8,810 nt of DNA from a bacterium. Its GTDB lineage: Bacteria > Ratteibacteria > UBA8468 > B48-G9 > DTJG01. Shown here one piece after another: positions 6,050 to 8,810 of this stretch (positions are counted from its first letter, which is position 1; each line of letters opens with the position of its first letter). The translations under genes were made by a program, and so were the position numbers. The notes beneath the pieces are model-generated. The model did no database searches and was not told the origin of the DNA. It saw only the letters and a list, made by a program, of their open reading frames with translations. The DNA lies in contig JAOAAW010000207.1 of assembly GCA_026418655.1 (NCBI GenBank), positions 1 through 8,810 of the forward strand, written 5' to 3'.

Positions 6050-6120
6050 GCGGGATTAACTCAATGGTAGAGTGCAAGCTTCCCAAGCTTGAAATGCGGG
6101 TTCGATTCCCGTATCCCGCT
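6050..6120 (+). tRNA. tRNA-Gly (anticodon CCC)
   Basis: A 71-nt cloverleaf. The acceptor GCGGGAT pairs with ATCCCGC. The D stem is ACTC/GAGT. The anticodon stem CAAGC/GCTTG carries the loop TTCCCAA, whose anticodon CCC reads GGG. The variable loop has four bases. The T arm is GCGGG-TTCGATT-CCCGT with one G-U pair. The discriminator is T, as is usual for bacterial tRNA-Gly. CCA is not encoded; CTTTTT follows directly and could act as a weak termination or processing signal. Confidence 0.96.
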
Positions 6121-6141
6121 CTTTTTAATATTGGATGAAAA

Positions 6142-6810
6142 GTGCCTAGAATTGAGTACAGATGTCAACGAATAGAAACAGAATTAAGGATTGATGGCAT
6201 TCTGAATGAAAAAGAATGGCAAAAAGCAGAATGTCTGGAATTTTTTATTCCGGTAACACTTCAAAGACCGATTTCTCAGACAAGAGCGAAACTGTTGTAC
6301 GACCATCAATATTTATATATAGGCTTCATGTGTTTTGACAAAGATATCATAGCAACACATATAAAAAGGGATAGCCCAACATGGGAAGAAGATGTTGCCG
6401 AAATTTTTATAATGCCATCTATGGAGAAAAAAACGTATTACGAACTTGAATTTTCTCCGATTAAAACAATTTTTGATGCCTTTATTCCAGACCCAGACTA
6501 TTCAAAAAATGTCCTTGACTACTCAGGTTGGAATTGTGAAGGATTATTAATTGAAAGTTTTATTTTCGGTACTATAAATGACTCCTCTGATTCAGATAAT
6601 TATTGGTCAATTGAGATTGCTATTCCCTTTAAAAGTTTACCAACTCTTGAAAATATTCCTCCTGAAAAGGGCACAAAATGGTTGTTTCACCTTGCAAGAT
6701 ATGATTATTCTTGCTTTTTAAAAAATTACAGAGAACTATCTTCCTGTGCACGTCTGACCGAAAGAAACTTCCATAAGTTTGAAGAATGGCTCGTCCTGAT
6801 TTTTGATTAG
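6142..6810 (+). CDS. CBM9-like (carbohydrate-binding family 9-like) domain protein
   Basis: A 222-residue protein consisting of one domain of the carbohydrate-binding family 9-like/DOMON beta-sandwich type. The diagnostic N-terminal stretch is ELRIDGILNEKEWQKAE (14-30). It is followed by AKLLYDHQYLYIGFMCFD (49-66), WEEDVAEIFIMP (81-92) and, late in the chain, WSIEIAIPFKSL. Family members usually bind sugars and often sit inside larger exported proteins; this one has no signal peptide and no attached catalytic domain. The start is GTG at 6142. An in-frame TGA at 6136 excludes a longer product, and the domain begins at once, so the start is secure. GGA at 6133-6135 may serve as a weak Shine-Dalgarno. 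The gene begins 21 nt after tRNA-Gly and may share its transcript. Its stop overlaps the converging gene by 4 bp. Ligand unknown. Confidence 0.85.
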   Translation: MPRIEYRCQRIETELRIDGILNEKEWQKAECLEFFIPVTLQRPISQTRAKLLYDHQYLYIGFMCFDKDIIATHIKRDSPTWEEDVAEIFIMPSMEKKTYYELEFSPIKTIFDAFIPDPDYSKNVLDYSGWNCEGLLIESFIFGTINDSSDSDNYWSIEIAIPFKSLPTLENIPPEKGTKWLFHLARYDYSCFLKNYRELSSCARLTERNFHKFEEWLVLIFD

Positions 6811-7574
6811 TAAGTAGTGAAGTATTTTATCGTAAGATAAATAACAATAATGGTAAAAATCAAGGCGAGATATGGGGGCATTATTATATAAAGAACCCAA
6901 AATAGTATTACGGCGATTGGACCCAGGACTATTATTGTACTTGCCTTAATAATTTCCTTTTTATTTCGTCTGATCTCTTTAAAAATGTCCTTATCGATTC
7001 TGGAATATCCACAATATTTGCAATTATTTACTCCTCCTTGATTATCAAAACTACACTCTGGACAAACCCAGATAATCCCTTTTTGTATTTTTAATTCCTT
7101 CTCTGCTGTTTTTATTCTCTGTAAAACATAAGGCATTTCCATAATCTGATATGCTTTTTTATAAAATTCGATGGCCTTTTCGTAGTTTTTTCTATCAAAA
7201 TAGATATCTCCTGCTGAAACATATGCATTTAAGTTATCAGGCTGTTTTTCTATTGTATATAGCCAATCGTTCAAAGATCTTTCTTCTTCCATTCTTTGCC
7301 GAATCTTTTCTTTTGATGATAAAATGAAATTAATGATTATATCCGCAGCAGGCAGAGGTAAAAAAGAAATTACACCAACCATTATCATATCCTGTGAAAA
7401 GAAAGATTTTATAAACATCAGGACAGAAATCGTCAGACAAAAGATAAAAATTAATCCTTCAGATAAAGTAAGGTCCTTTTCTATAAATCTGGCAAGGATG
7501 AAATAATAGAACTCAATGCCGAGTATAACGAGACCAATTCCTAACCAAAGTCCAAGAAAATATGCATCTGCCAT
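6807..7574 (-). CDS. Membrane protein with TPR-like segment and RanBP2-type zinc finger
   Basis: A 255-residue protein with an unusual plan. Hydrophobic helices lie at about 5-28, 39-59 and 62-85. A cytoplasmic part follows, with a TPR-like segment at about 115-145 (AYVSAGDIYFDRKNYEKAIEFYKKAY). Next comes a zinc finger with W169, C171, C174, N178, C185 and C188. Two more helices lie at about 212-231 and 234-251. The finger spacing, W-x-C-x2-C-x3-N-x6-C-x2-C, is exactly the RanBP2-type consensus; a generic zinc ribbon is the alternative. TPRs and such fingers bind proteins or RNA, so a membrane-anchored adaptor is plausible, but the function is unknown. Its ATG overlaps the upstream stop (TAATG) with no Shine-Dalgarno, so translation is probably coupled to the Gfo/Idh/MocA gene. 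Its stop overlaps the CBM9-like gene by 4 bp. Confidence 0.82.
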   Translation of the reverse strand: MADAYFLGLWLGIGLVILGIEFYYFILARFIEKDLTLSEGLIFIFCLTISVLMFIKSFFSQDMIMVGVISFLPLPAADIIINFILSSKEKIRQRMEEERSLNDWLYTIEKQPDNLNAYVSAGDIYFDRKNYEKAIEFYKKAYQIMEMPYVLQRIKTAEKELKIQKGIIWVCPECSFDNQGGVNNCKYCGYSRIDKDIFKEIRRNKKEIIKASTIIVLGPIAVILFWVLYIIMPPYLALIFTIIVIYLTIKYFTTY

Positions 7575-8554
7575 TAAATCTTGCTATTATTGATAACTTT
7601 AAGAATAAATCTCAGATTTTCAGCGGCTTCTTCAAGAGTTGTCAGTTCGTTGGGTTTTCCCTCTAACAAGTTGAGGAATTCATTTGCCTGAAAAAGATAA
7701 TAGTCGAAAATCTCATTATGAAACTCATCAATCTGTTTCCAGTTTCCCGAATCATCATCCGCAAATAAAATTCTTGACAAAAATCTTGTTGCAAGTGCGT
7801 ACTTTAGATTTCCTTTTGTTCCGGCGAGATCTATAACAAACTCATTAGGCTTCTGGAAAGCATTGCAATAAAAACTCACCAGTTTACCTGAAAACTGTCC
7901 TATTACAATAGCAGAATCATCAGTCTCTATTGTATCACCAAAAACAAGGTTTGAAGTCAATCCAAAACCATTTTCGGGGTTGCCGAGTATCCATTGAGAG
8001 AGATCAACAAAGTGTGATATGAAATCTCTGAGCACTCCACCTCCTGAAGTTTTTTTTGAAAAATAGATATTTGCATAATCAGGTCTGTATTTTCTGTAAT
8101 CCTGGCCGCAGTAAAAATTTGCCATTTTAATCTCACCGACCATTCCTGAAAAGGCAAGTTCTTTAAACCTTCTGAATGAGGGAATGCTTCGCCTTGTATA
8201 CCCAACAGCACATGGAATATTTTCTTTTTTTCTCAGATTTATAAGTTCTGCTACTCCATCAAGTGTTACTGAAAGAGGCTTTTCAAGAAGAAATGGAACT
8301 TTCCATTCACAACATCTTTTTGCCATTTCAACATGCAAATTTGCAGGAGTTGCAATTACAACGGCATCAAACTTTTTAATATCTATTGAATTAAAATTTT
8401 CAAATATTGAAACCAGTGGATATTTAATTTGTAATTGCCTCAATTTTTCAGTATCTGAATCGCAAACAGATAACTGACATTTTTCTGTTCTGAGAAAACC
8501 TTCAATATGTCTTTTACCAATTCCTCCACCACCAACAATCAGAACATTTTTCAT
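7574..8554 (-). CDS. Gfo/Idh/MocA-family NAD(P)-dependent oxidoreductase
   Basis: A 326-residue two-domain oxidoreductase of normal family length. The N-terminal Rossmann fold shows VLIVGGGGIGKRH (4-16) for the dinucleotide, then DAVVIATPANLH (63-74) and the signature EKP at 91-93 with K92. The C-terminal domain has GYTRRSIPSF (118-127) and GGGVLRDFISHFVD (171-184), with D177, H181 and D184 in the usual active-site region. Family members oxidise or reduce sugars and sugar nucleotides in the cytoplasm. The exact substrate cannot be read from sequence. The QDYRKYRPDY segment before the GGG motif recalls members found in surface-glycan clusters (inference). It follows an SDR gene with an ATGA overlap, and GGAGG at 8567-8571 sits 12 nt before its ATG. 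It is followed by the TPR/zinc-finger membrane gene with a 1-bp overlap. The set reads as a sugar-modification operon. Confidence 0.93.
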   Translation of the reverse strand: MKNVLIVGGGGIGKRHIEGFLRTEKCQLSVCDSDTEKLRQLQIKYPLVSIFENFNSIDIKKFDAVVIATPANLHVEMAKRCCEWKVPFLLEKPLSVTLDGVAELINLRKKENIPCAVGYTRRSIPSFRRFKELAFSGMVGEIKMANFYCGQDYRKYRPDYANIYFSKKTSGGGVLRDFISHFVDLSQWILGNPENGFGLTSNLVFGDTIETDDSAIVIGQFSGKLVSFYCNAFQKPNEFVIDLAGTKGNLKYALATRFLSRILFADDDSGNWKQIDEFHNEIFDYYLFQANEFLNLLEGKPNELTTLEEAAENLRFILKVINNSKI

Positions 8555-8810
8555 TTTTTTGTATAGCCTCCGTCAACAAGAATATTTTCACCAGTTATAT
8601 AAGATGAGGCATCCGATGCAAGAAATACTACAACACCCTTTATGTCTTCACCTTTAGCCATCCTTCCAAGAAACGTGCGTTTATTATACCTTTCAACAAA
8701 AATCTGCGGCTGTTTTTCAAGCAATCCTCCCGGCGAAATACAGTTCACCCTGATATTATAGGGAGCATATTTCGCAGCAAGATATCTTGTAAGAGATATC
8801 AGTCCTGCTC
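8551..8810 (-). CDS. Short-chain dehydrogenase/reductase, C-terminal part (5' end outside window)
   Basis: The frame is open to the window edge, so only the last 86 residues or so are present. They read AGLISLTRYLAAKYAPYNIR, then VNCISPGG, LGRMAKGEDIKGVVVFLASDASSYITG and finally the terminal NILVDGGYTKK. This is the classical SDR C-terminus: the helix after the catalytic YxxxK, the PG of the substrate loop, and the SSYITG...VDGG ending. A GTG at 8746-8748 is an internal valine, not a start. The sequence resembles SDRs found beside sugar-nucleotide genes in flagellin or surface-glycan modification clusters (PtmA-like), a tentative match. The stop TGA overlaps the next gene's start as ATGA. The codon before AGLIS, where the catalytic lysine normally sits, ends in GA and so cannot encode lysine; this is at the very edge and could be an error or an alignment shift. 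Confidence 0.9.
   Translation of the reverse strand, partial: AGLISLTRYLAAKYAPYNIRVNCISPGGLLEKQPQIFVERYNKRTFLGRMAKGEDIKGVVVFLASDASSYITGENILVDGGYTKK

Noticed and set aside
5764..6212. Similar stretches GATGGTATTCTGAAT and GATGGCATTCTGAAT in two neighbouring genes
   Set aside because: Both encode DGILN in unrelated proteins. A single 15-base near-match without flanking similarity looks like coincidence, not a repeat.
8184..8477. Plus-strand 97-codon frame
   Set aside because: Antisense shadow of the Gfo/Idh/MocA gene.
8746..8748. GTG as a start for a 65-residue protein
   Set aside because: The frame continues upstream to the window edge with SDR sequence (AGLISLTRYLA), so this is an internal valine.

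Overview
This is an AT-rich bacterial fragment, almost certainly from a metagenomic or draft assembly, because the first 35 bases are a sequencing-library (Nextera/Tn5) adapter rather than genome. A bacterial origin is supported by ispF (MEP isoprenoid pathway), sigma70-like promoters and standard-code use of all three stop codons. The three tRNA genes lack an encoded CCA tail. The phylum cannot be fixed from this sequence. The low-GC mix of exported beta-propellers, a CBM9-like protein, Gfo/Idh/MocA and SDR oxidoreductases and a Ser/Thr kinase would fit an uncultured, little-studied lineage, but that is a guess.

Layout. (1) 36-2955, minus strand: an operon reading leftward, with a two-TM protein of unknown family followed by two exported beta-propeller proteins, the last cut off by the adapter. 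(2) 2956-3047: a 92-bp divergent promoter region. (3) 3048-3521, plus: ispF. (4) 3516-5128, minus: a PPP-type protein phosphatase followed by a Ser/Thr protein kinase, separated by 2 nt; the kinase converges on ispF with a 6-bp overlap. (5) 5226-5503, minus: tRNA-Lys(CTT) and tRNA-Arg(TCT), each with a recognisable promoter; nothing else is evident in the 131-bp spacer between them or in the 97 bp before the phosphatase start. (6) 5559-6810, plus: a four-TM protein of unknown function, tRNA-Gly(CCC), and a CBM9-like protein whose GTG start lies 21 nt after the tRNA. (7) 6807-8810, minus: an operon of SDR oxidoreductase (5' end outside the window), Gfo/Idh/MocA oxidoreductase and a membrane protein with a TPR-like segment and a RanBP2-type zinc finger. 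The genes overlap by 4 bp and 1 bp, and the last converges on the CBM9-like gene with a 4-bp overlap.

Functional reading. Clear functions are isoprenoid precursor synthesis (ispF), reversible protein phosphorylation (kinase plus phosphatase) and probable surface-sugar or nucleotide-sugar metabolism (SDR plus Gfo/Idh/MocA). The remaining proteins are membrane or exported proteins without a recognised role. Three promoters (before the 2955 gene, ispF and the 5559 gene) sit only 7-8 nt from their start codons, implying leaderless mRNAs. The two operon-internal propeller genes have Shine-Dalgarno sequences. Gene packing is tight, with coupled starts (ATGA, TAATG) and overlapping convergent stops. 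I found no CRISPR array, insertion sequence, phage gene or other evident defence system. The least ordinary items are the TPR/RanBP2-finger membrane protein, the kinase-PPP phosphatase pair and the leaderless-promoter pattern.
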